A stretch of 5,931 nt of DNA, from contig JAOUET010000122.1 of the NCBI GenBank assembly GCA_029858605.1, positions 1-5,931 on the forward strand, read 5' to 3'. Position 1 is the stretch's first letter; each line of letters begins with the position of its first letter. The translations under genes were made by a program, and so were the position numbers. Below are positions 1 through 4,648 of this stretch, piece by piece. The notes under the pieces are model-generated. The model saw only the letters and a program-made list of their open reading frames with translations. It ran no database searches and was not told the origin of the DNA. The DNA is from Coriobacteriia bacterium. GTDB lineage: Bacteria; Actinomycetota; Coriobacteriia; Anaerosomatales; JAENZW01.

Positions 1-278
1 TGTCCTGTCCGACCTGCGGAAGGTGCGAGGTCGACCTCATCCCGATCGCCACGGAGGTCGAGCGCCGTCTCGCAAAGCGCAGGACTCCGCTGAAGGTGGC
101 TGTGATGGGCTGCGTCGTCAACGGCCCGGGTGAGGCGCGGGAGGCGGACATCGGCGTGGCTGCGGGCAAGGGCGTCGGGCTCCTGTTCGCGAAAGGCGAG
201 GTCCTGCGAAAGGTCCCAGAGGCCGAGATAGTCGATGCGCTCATGCAGGAGATCGAGCGCATCGAGGGCAGTCCGTAG
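1..278 (+). CDS. ispG: 4-hydroxy-3-methylbut-2-en-1-yl diphosphate synthase (IspG/GcpE), C-terminal fragment
   Basis: The gene enters from the left edge; the first complete codon is at position 3 and 91 residues remain before the TAG at 276-278. IspG reductively converts 2-C-methyl-erythritol 2,4-cyclodiphosphate to HMBPP, the penultimate step of the non-mevalonate (MEP) isoprenoid pathway, in the cytoplasm. The fragment holds the iron-sulfur domain: SCPTCGR at fragment residues 1-7 supplies two cysteines, and GCVVNGPGE (36-44) supplies the third cysteine and the glutamate ligand of the [4Fe-4S] cluster. The spacings C2-C5, C5-C37 (32 residues) and C37-E44 (7 residues) match those of the known E. 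coli ligands C270, C273, C305 and E312. The tail GVGLLFAKGEVLRKVPE is also typical of the family. All cluster ligands are present, so it looks functional. The N-terminal TIM barrel lies outside the window. Confidence 0.97.
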   Translation, partial: SCPTCGRCEVDLIPIATEVERRLAKRRTPLKVAVMGCVVNGPGEAREADIGVAAGKGVGLLFAKGEVLRKVPEAEIVDALMQEIERIEGSP

Positions 279-316
279 CCCCCAGAAGGTCGATTCCGTG
301 CTCGCGAAGGTACTGC

Positions 317-322
317 TATCCT
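317..322 (+). promoter_or_regulatory. possible extended -10 promoter upstream of the Rossmann gene / proS
   Basis: The 93-base gap after ispG contains TGC-TATCCT, where TG at 314-315 gives an extended -10 and TATCCT (317-322) matches the TATAAT consensus at four of six positions. A hexamer at the right distance upstream (TTCCGT, 17-base spacer) is a poor -35, so activity would depend on the extended -10. No convincing terminator is visible between ispG and this site, so read-through from ispG is equally possible. Confidence 0.3.
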
Positions 323-356
323 GTCCTCGGCCTGTCTGATCGAAGGAAATCCAGAG

Positions 357-363
357 AGAGGAG
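357..363 (+). promoter_or_regulatory. ribosome binding site of the Rossmann-fold gene
   Basis: AGAGGAG lies 8 bases before the ATG at 372 and fixes that start. It sits in the loop of a small possible hairpin (CAGAG 352-356 with CTCTG 365-369). The stem is only 5 bp, so I give it little regulatory weight. Confidence 0.6.
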
Positions 364-371
364 CCTCTGCT

Positions 372-761
372 ATGGGTGAGAAGGTTCGGGTCGCGGTCAT
401 CGGCGGCGGTCGCACGGGTGGACCGTTGCTCGAGAACCTGCTGGAGCTGCCGTACGTCGTGGTGGTGGGGGTCGCAGACAAGGACTCGGAATGTCGCGGA
501 GCCGAACTCGCAAAGCAGCACGGCTTCCTGTTCACTAACGACGCCGCCGTCTTCGCCGCTCGCAACAACGAAATCGACGTCATCATCGAGGTGTCGGGTG
601 ATCCCTCGGTCAAACCCGCTCTCAAGGACGCCTTCCAGACAAACGACAACCGACACACGATAATCCTTCACGATCTTGTGGCGCGCCTGGTCCTGAGTCT
701 CGCCATGGGCAGCAACGAGCTCATTCCGACGTACCATCCCGACGACGAGGGTATCGGCTAA
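372..761 (+). CDS. small NAD(P)-binding Rossmann-fold protein, function unknown
   Basis: A 129-residue protein. Residues 4-38 form a classic beta-alpha-beta start: hydrophobic strand VRVAVIGGG, glycine loop G11-G12-G13-R-T-G16, helix, then strand VVVVGVADKD. The acidic D36 at the end of the second strand is the position that often selects NAD over NADP. Strand IDVIIEVSGDPSV (68-80) resembles the fourth strand and following loop of Gfo/Idh/MocA-type, dihydrodipicolinate-reductase-type and homoserine-dehydrogenase-type dinucleotide domains. It is far shorter than those enzymes (normally 250-400 residues), and the C-terminal substrate domain is missing with no sign of frame disruption. It may be a stand-alone nucleotide sensor, a regulatory subunit or a domain used by a partner. 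It has no signal peptide or membrane segment. Its TAA is one base before the proS ATG, so the two are very likely co-translated. The fold call is firm; the function is not known. Confidence 0.85.
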   Translation: MGEKVRVAVIGGGRTGGPLLENLLELPYVVVVGVADKDSECRGAELAKQHGFLFTNDAAVFAARNNEIDVIIEVSGDPSVKPALKDAFQTNDNRHTIILHDLVARLVLSLAMGSNELIPTYHPDDEGIG

Positions 762-762
762 C

Positions 763-2493
763 ATGACCGTCGCTCTCCGCTTCAGCGAACTCTACGCACC
801 GACTCTCAAAGAGGATCCGAGCGAGGCGGAGATACCGTCGCACCAGCTGCTGTTGCGTGCCGGAATGATCCGCAAGGTCGCCGCCGGCATCTACGTGTTC
901 CTGCCGCTCGCATGGCGCTCGATCGCAAAGGTCGAGCAGATAGTCCGCGAGGAGATGGATGCCATCGGTTCGCAGGAGATGCAGATGCCGGTGGTGCAAC
1001 CTGCGGAGTTGTGGCTCGAATCGGGCCGATGGGACTTGTATGGGCCTGAGCTGGCCCGACTCAAGGACCGGCAAGGTAGGGACTTCTGTCTCGGCCCGAC
1101 GCACGAGGAAATCATCACGGCGCTCGTCCGCAACGAGCTGCGCTCGTACCGTGAGCTGCCAGTTTCGCTGTACCAGATACACACGAAGTTCCGCGACGAG
1201 GTGCGACCCCGGTTCGGCCTGTTGCGCGGGCGAGAGTTCATCATGAAGGACGCCTACTCGTTCCACGCCACGCAGGAGTCCCTGCAGGAGCACTACGACG
1301 CCCAGGCGCACGCGTACGGGCGCATCTGCGATCGACTCGGCCTGAAGTGGCGGCCGGTGGTCGCGGAGTCCGGGCAGATCGGCGGCAGTGTCACAACCGA
1401 GTTCATGGCGCTTGCCGAAACGGGAGAGGCGGCGCTGGTCTACTGCGAATGCGGCTGGGCCGCCAACGTCGAGGCCGCCGAGACGGTCGTTCCTCGTTCG
1501 CCGAGCATCACCGTCCCGCGCGAACTCGAGAAGGTCCACACGCCCGACATCCGCACCATCGCCGAACTCGCGCAGTTCCTCGGCATACCGGAACACGACA
1601 CAATCAAGACGATGGCAGGGAAGGCTCCGGACGGGCAGCTGGTGTTCTTCTGCGTGCCCGGAGATCGCGAGCTCAACCCGGTCAAGGCGGATTGGGCCGT
1701 TTCCGGCGTAGAGTTGCTTGACGAAGAGGACTTCGACGCCATGCGTCTGCCGAAGGGGTCGCTCGGACCAGTCGCGCCACCCGAAGGCACGCTGGTGATC
1801 GCCGACCGCTCGCTTCAAGGCGAGGTCGCGTGGGGTATCGGCGCTAACGAGAACGACTACCACTACATCGGGGCCATGCCCGAGCGCGACTTCACCGTCG
1901 ATTCGTGGACCGATCTGGTCGTCGCCGAACCCGGCGACGGATGTCCCTCTTGCGGCGGGACTGTTCAGGGTGCACGCGGCATAGAGGTCTCGCAGGTATT
2001 CCAGCTCGGCACGAAGTACTCGGAGGCCATGGGCGCCACCTTCAACGACGAGGACGGGAACGAGAAGCCTTTCATCATGGGATGCTACGGCGTGGGTGTG
2101 ACACGTTCGTTCGCCGCCGTGATCGAGCAGCACAATGACGAGAACGGCATCGTTTGGCCGGTGGGCGTAGCGCCGCTCGAGGTAGCGGTGATTCCCCTTG
2201 CCGTGGGCGACGACGAGGTCTACCCGGTCGCAGAGCGTATGTGGCGCGAGCTGGCCGAAGCGGGCGTCGAGGTCATCATCGACGACAGGGATGAGCGTGC
2301 CGGCGTGAAGTTCGCCGACAACGATCTCATCGGCTTCCCGTACCAGGTCGTGGTGGGGAAGAAGGGGCTTGCCGAAGGGGCCGTCGAGTTCAAGGACCGC
2401 GCCACAGGCGAGCGGACGATGCTTGCGCTCGACGAAGCCGTCGAGCACGTCGCTGCTCTCATCGCCGAAGAGAGGGCGCGCTTCGCGCACTAG
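763..2493 (+). CDS. proS: prolyl-tRNA synthetase, bacterial type with editing insertion
   Basis: ProRS attaches proline to tRNA-Pro in the cytoplasm. The 576-residue length matches bacterial-type (type 1) enzymes (E. coli 572). Class II motif 2 is at 143-159 (FRDEVRPRFGLLRGREF) and motif 3 at 440-448 (GCYGVGVTR). The Cys in GCYG corresponds to E. coli C443. Between them, about 225-400, lies the YbaK-like editing insertion that hydrolyses Ala-tRNA-Pro: TIKT with K282 corresponds to the E. coli K279 region, and GSLGPV (332-337) is the GXXXP-type loop. The C-terminal anticodon-binding domain starts near 470 (APLEVAVIPL) and includes DDRDERAGVKFADNDLIGFP. C228/C230 and C394/C397 flank the insertion and could form a metal site. 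The ATG at 763 gives the usual N-terminus (SELYAPTLKEDPSEAE). A weak GAGG (747-750) lies inside the upstream gene, suggesting translational coupling. Confidence 0.98.
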   Translation: MTVALRFSELYAPTLKEDPSEAEIPSHQLLLRAGMIRKVAAGIYVFLPLAWRSIAKVEQIVREEMDAIGSQEMQMPVVQPAELWLESGRWDLYGPELARLKDRQGRDFCLGPTHEEIITALVRNELRSYRELPVSLYQIHTKFRDEVRPRFGLLRGREFIMKDAYSFHATQESLQEHYDAQAHAYGRICDRLGLKWRPVVAESGQIGGSVTTEFMALAETGEAALVYCECGWAANVEAAETVVPRSPSITVPRELEKVHTPDIRTIAELAQFLGIPEHDTIKTMAGKAPDGQLVFFCVPGDRELNPVKADWAVSGVELLDEEDFDAMRLPKGSLGPVAPPEGTLVIADRSLQGEVAWGIGANENDYHYIGAMPERDFTVDSWTDLVVAEPGDGCPSCGGTVQGARGIEVSQVFQLGTKYSEAMGATFNDEDGNEKPFIMGCYGVGVTRSFAAVIEQHNDENGIVWPVGVAPLEVAVIPLAVGDDEVYPVAERMWRELAEAGVEVIIDDRDERAGVKFADNDLIGFPYQVVVGKKGLAEGAVEFKDRATGERTMLALDEAVEHVAALIAEERARFAH

Positions 2494-2547
2494 CTGGGCT
2501 GTTCATCGGGCCGTGCTGCCACTAGCGGCGGCGACCCACACCTTCCG

Positions 2548-2556
2548 CCCCCCCCC
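2548..2556 (+). repeat. homopolymer run of nine C
   Basis: Nine consecutive C residues lie in the proS-rimP intergenic region, about 50 bases upstream of the rimP promoter -35. It is the longest homopolymer I noticed in the window. It is non-coding here, so slippage would change only spacing. It could also be a base-calling length error. Confidence 0.9.
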
Positions 2557-2579
2557 GTGCAAGCTGCGAGGACGGCACT

Positions 2580-2606
2580 TCGGCGGGCAAGAAAGGTTCC
2601 CGCCGA
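2580..2606 (+). terminator. stem-loop after proS, possible terminator or upstream promoter element
   Basis: TCGGCGGG (2580-2587) pairs perfectly with CCCGCCGA (2599-2606), giving an 8-bp GC-rich stem with an 11-base loop. It is followed only by CTTTGACC, not a real T tract, and those bases belong to the -35 of the next promoter. It may be a weak intrinsic terminator for proS or an operator abutting the promoter. The stem is clear; its role is inference. Confidence 0.45.
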
Positions 2607-2608
2607 CT

Positions 2609-2637
2609 TTGACCCGTCCATACCCCTGCGCTAGAAT
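2609..2637 (+). promoter_or_regulatory. housekeeping (sigma-70/SigA type) promoter of the rimP-nusA-ylxR-infB operon
   Basis: TTGACC (2609-2614) and TAGAAT (2632-2637) are separated by exactly 17 bases. Each hexamer matches the consensus at five of six positions. Transcription should start near 2643-2645, giving a leader of about 73 nt before the rimP GTG. It lies in the only long gap of the downstream gene group, so it is likely the main operon promoter, although read-through from proS may add to it. Confidence 0.8.
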
Positions 2638-2639
2638 CT

Positions 2640-2654
2640 CTCTGTTGGACAGAG
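2640..2654 (+). promoter_or_regulatory. perfect inverted repeat across the predicted transcription start
   Basis: CTCTGT (2640-2645) and ACAGAG (2649-2654) are exact reverse complements around TGG. The repeat begins two bases after the -10 box and spans the expected start at about 2644, where a repressor could block initiation. Because it straddles the start, a complete RNA hairpin would not form in the main transcript. It is short enough to occur by chance. Confidence 0.35.
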
Positions 2655-2665
2655 CACGCCCTGCC

Positions 2666-2692
2666 AGAAGTGGGTTGACCCCCGCTTCTTTT
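2666..2692 (+). terminator. terminator-like (attenuator) hairpin in the rimP leader
   Basis: AGAAGTGGG (2666-2674) pairs with CCCGCTTCT (2681-2689) through nine pairs, one of them T-G wobble, around the loop TTGACC. It is followed by a short T-rich run (TTTTGTT from 2689). It lies between the operon promoter and the rimP Shine-Dalgarno sequence, the place expected for a transcription attenuator. An alternative pairing, CCAGAA (2664-2669) with TTCTGG (2694-2699), uses the same left arm and would exclude the lower part of the hairpin. Neither pairing covers the SD at 2700-2706. The structure is seen; its regulatory use is inferred. Confidence 0.55.
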
Positions 2693-2699
2693 GTTCTGG

Positions 2700-2706
2700 A
2701 AGGAGG
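2700..2706 (+). promoter_or_regulatory. rimP ribosome binding site
   Basis: AAGGAGG is a full-strength Shine-Dalgarno sequence 10 bases before the GTG at 2717. It decides that start over the much longer open frame that extends back into proS. Confidence 0.85.
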
Positions 2707-2716
2707 TCTGCCGGTC

Positions 2717-3184
2717 GTGGGTTCCACACTTGCCGAGAAGGTAGAAGCCCTGCTAGCGCCCGAAGCTGAGCGCCACGGCTACGAACTCGTCGCAGTCGAG
2801 ACGGCCGGTGGACACCACCAGCCGGTCATACGCGTGTTCCTGGACCGCGAAGAAGGGATCGACATCGACGCGATCTGCGCGGCAAATGAGTGGATTGCGG
2901 ACGCTGTGGACTCCTCATGCGGGCTGGACGGAAAGTACACGCTCGAGGTCTCGTCACCGGGACTGGACCGTCCGCTGCGCAAGCTTTCGGACTACGAGCG
3001 TTTCGCCGGAATGCGCGCGAAGCTCAAGACGAAGCCGGCCGACGGCCGCTCGTCGTTCACTGGCACGATCGAAGGCGTCGAAGCCGGGGACATACTTCTC
3101 GGCCTTGAAGATGGCACTTCTGTACACATCCCCTTCGGCAGCGTCGTCAAGGCGCGGCTGAAAGGCGATGTGGACTTCGGATAG
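2717..3184 (+). CDS. rimP: ribosome maturation factor RimP
   Basis: RimP binds the 30S subunit and promotes its late maturation in the cytoplasm. The GTG at 2717 gives 155 residues, the usual RimP length (about 150-160), and follows a strong SD. The frame is open far upstream, overlapping proS, but nothing there resembles RimP. The N-terminal domain begins with LAEKVEALLAPEAERHGYEL, and GYELV (21-25) is the conserved first strand. VIRVFLDREEGIDIDAICAAN (37-57) is the conserved second strand and helix. YTLEVSSPGLDRPL (74-87) is the family hallmark. The C-terminal SH3-like domain covers about 92-155 (FTGTIEG, IPFGSVVKARL). It is the first gene of the operon, and nusA starts 16 bases after its stop. 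No anomaly seen. Confidence 0.96.
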   Translation: MGSTLAEKVEALLAPEAERHGYELVAVETAGGHHQPVIRVFLDREEGIDIDAICAANEWIADAVDSSCGLDGKYTLEVSSPGLDRPLRKLSDYERFAGMRAKLKTKPADGRSSFTGTIEGVEAGDILLGLEDGTSVHIPFGSVVKARLKGDVDFG

Positions 3185-3200
3185 AGAGGAGCGGGACCCC

Positions 3201-4340
3201 ATGAGCTCTGAGCTGATGGAAGCCCTGCGGCAACTCGCAAGAGAGAAGAATATCGACGAGTACGAGATGCTCGATCGCCTCGAGCAGCAGCTCGCCGCCA
3301 CATACAAGAGGATGCTCGACCTCGAGAACGATACTCGTGTGGTCCTGGACCGCGGGACCGGCCGCATCTACCTCTACGAGCTCGTGCCCGTTGGCGGTAC
3401 CGAAGAGGAGCCGATCTTCGAGGAGAAGGACATCACGCCCCATGACGTTTCGCGCATCGCTGCCCAGGCCGCCAAGACGGTCATCATGTCGACCATCCGC
3501 GAGGCCGAGCGCGAGCGCATCTTCGAGGAGTACTCGGACCGTGTGGGGGAGAGCGTCACGGGAACGGTGCAGCAATCCGACTCCCGCTACACGCTCATCA
3601 AGCTGCGCGAGGGCGTCGAGGCGCTACTTCCGCCCAGCGAACAACCGCACAGCGAGCGCTACGATCACAACCAGCGTATCAAGGCCTACATCATCGAGGT
3701 CCGCAAGACCGCGAATGAGCCGGCCATCGTCGTCTCTCGCACGCATCCCGGCCTCATTCGGCGCTTGTTCGAACTCGAAGTGCCGGAGATCTACGACGGG
3801 ATCGTCGAGATCAAGGCCGTGGCCCGGGAGCCGGGCATGCGCTCGAAGGTCGCCGTGTCGAGCCGAGAGTCCGGGCTCGACCCCGTGGGCGCATGCGTCG
3901 GACCCAAGGGCTCCAGGGTCCGCATGATCGTGAGCGAGCTTCGCGGGGAGAGGATCGACGTCGTGCCGTGGTCCGAGACGCCCGTGACGTACGTGGCGAG
4001 CGCCCTGTCGCCTGCCAAAGTATCGAACGTCATGGTCGACGAGGACACCCACACGGCAACAGTGGTGGTTCCGGACGACCAGCTCTCCCTCGCCATCGGC
4101 AAGGAAGGCCAGAACGCTCGGCTGGCCGCCAAGCTTACCGGCTGGCGCATCGACATCAAGAGCCAGTCGCAGGCTGCCGACTCCGGTCTTGCCTCGCTGA
4201 TCGCGAACGAAGAAGGCGGCGAAGAGGAATTCGACGGTCGCTGCGTGGCGATCACGAGTTCCGGCCTGCGCTGTCGCAACAAGTCACGCCCCGGCAGCGT
4301 GTACTGCGGCGTGCATCAGAAGGAGGAAAACGCTTCGTGA
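3201..4340 (+). CDS. nusA: transcription termination/antitermination factor NusA with Cys/His C-terminal tail
   Basis: NusA binds RNA polymerase and nascent RNA and modulates pausing, termination and antitermination. The ATG at 3201 follows GAGAGGAG (3184-3191) and gives 379 residues. The N-terminal polymerase-binding domain is about 1-110, with MSSELMEALRQLAREKNI the typical start. The S1 domain is about 115-182 (GESVTGTV, REGVEALLPPSEQ). KH1 has VGPKGSRV (233-240) and KH2 has IGKEGQNARLAAKL (299-312). The acidic repeats of the E. coli protein are absent, as in Actinobacteria and Firmicutes. Instead, after an acidic linker (EEGGEEEFD), residues 348-372 form C-x9-C-x10-C-x2-H (C348, C358, C369, H372), resembling a small zinc-binding knuckle. 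The stop codon overlaps the ylxR start. The assignment is certain; the tail's metal binding is inferred. Confidence 0.97.
   Translation: MSSELMEALRQLAREKNIDEYEMLDRLEQQLAATYKRMLDLENDTRVVLDRGTGRIYLYELVPVGGTEEEPIFEEKDITPHDVSRIAAQAAKTVIMSTIREAERERIFEEYSDRVGESVTGTVQQSDSRYTLIKLREGVEALLPPSEQPHSERYDHNQRIKAYIIEVRKTANEPAIVVSRTHPGLIRRLFELEVPEIYDGIVEIKAVAREPGMRSKVAVSSRESGLDPVGACVGPKGSRVRMIVSELRGERIDVVPWSETPVTYVASALSPAKVSNVMVDEDTHTATVVVPDDQLSLAIGKEGQNARLAAKLTGWRIDIKSQSQAADSGLASLIANEEGGEEEFDGRCVAITSSGLRCRNKSRPGSVYCGVHQKEENAS
4320..4326 (+). promoter_or_regulatory. ylxR ribosome binding site inside the nusA 3' end
   Basis: AAGGAGG encodes part of the NusA C-terminus and stands 10 bases before the GTG at 4337. 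This supports the overlapping GTG start and translational coupling of ylxR to nusA. Confidence 0.8.
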
Positions 4341-4639
4341 AGCGTGCCCGCAAGACACCCGTACGCACCTGCGTGGGCTGCGGCCGAGGCGCCGACAAGC
4401 GCGAACTCGTCCGAATCGTGAGAACGGCCGACGGTCACGTCACGGTAGACCCTACCGGCAAGGAGGCCGGGAGAGGTGCCTACGTGTGCGCAGACGCGGC
4501 ATGCTTCGAGGCCGCGGTACGTCGCCGTCGTTTCGATTCGGCTCTTCGAGTCTCCCTCAAGGACGACGACATCGACAGACTTGCGCGTGAGCTCAAGGAC
4601 GCGCTTTCCATCCTCGACTCACCCAGGCAAGGACGGTGA
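4337..4639 (+). CDS. ylxR: YlxR family RNA-binding protein (RnpM-like)
   Basis: A 100-residue basic protein starting with GTG, which overlaps the nusA TGA as GTGA. The YlxR (DUF448) signatures are clear: RTCVGCG (10-16), KRELVRIVR (21-29), VDPTGKEAGRGAYVC (37-51), and a second cysteine at 56. C12/C15 and C51/C56 form two pairs that could hold a metal, though not all family members keep all four. In Bacillus subtilis the family member has been described as RnpM, a modulator of RNase P that binds its RNA subunit; other work treats YlxR as a nucleoid-associated regulator. Its place between nusA and infB is the conserved bacterial position. The frame is open further upstream inside nusA, but that region is out of frame with nusA and unlike any YlxR. 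Confidence 0.95.
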   Translation: MKRARKTPVRTCVGCGRGADKRELVRIVRTADGHVTVDPTGKEAGRGAYVCADAACFEAAVRRRRFDSALRVSLKDDDIDRLARELKDALSILDSPRQGR

Positions 4640-4640
4640 C
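4635..4640 (+). promoter_or_regulatory. infB ribosome binding site overlapping the ylxR stop
   Basis: GGTGAC overlaps the ylxR TGA and complements the anti-Shine-Dalgarno end of 16S rRNA. It lies about 8 bases before the ATG at 4649, which I take as the infB start. A second in-frame ATG at 4658 is the point where IF2 similarity begins but is more distant from any SD. AAGGA at 4629-4633 is an alternative, more distant SD. Confidence 0.5.
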
Positions 4641-4648
4641 GCGCGTTT

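Noticed and set aside
2476..2488. GCGCG-CTT-CGCGC hairpin at the 3' end of proS
   Set aside because: It is a 5-bp stem inside the last codons with no T tract after it; common in GC-rich coding DNA and not convincing as a terminator.
721..2490. 589-residue open frame on the minus strand opposite proS
   Set aside because: It covers proS almost exactly, has no recognisable domain, and is rich in Arg/Leu/Asp/His as expected from reading biased GC-rich codons backwards. The plus strand encodes an unmistakable ProRS.
2488..2526. Repeated CACTAGC near the proS stop as a possible attachment site
   Set aside because: The two copies are only 7 bases long and 32 bases apart, with no integrase, tRNA gene or other sign of mobility.
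2369..2716. N-terminal extension of rimP back into proS
   Set aside because: The frame is open but the extension has no RimP similarity, overlaps the end of proS and crosses the promoter. The GTG at 2717 has a strong SD and gives the normal length.
3893..4336. Upstream extension of the ylxR frame inside nusA
   Set aside because: It is a low-complexity Arg-rich out-of-frame reading of nusA; the YlxR domain begins right after the GTG at 4337.
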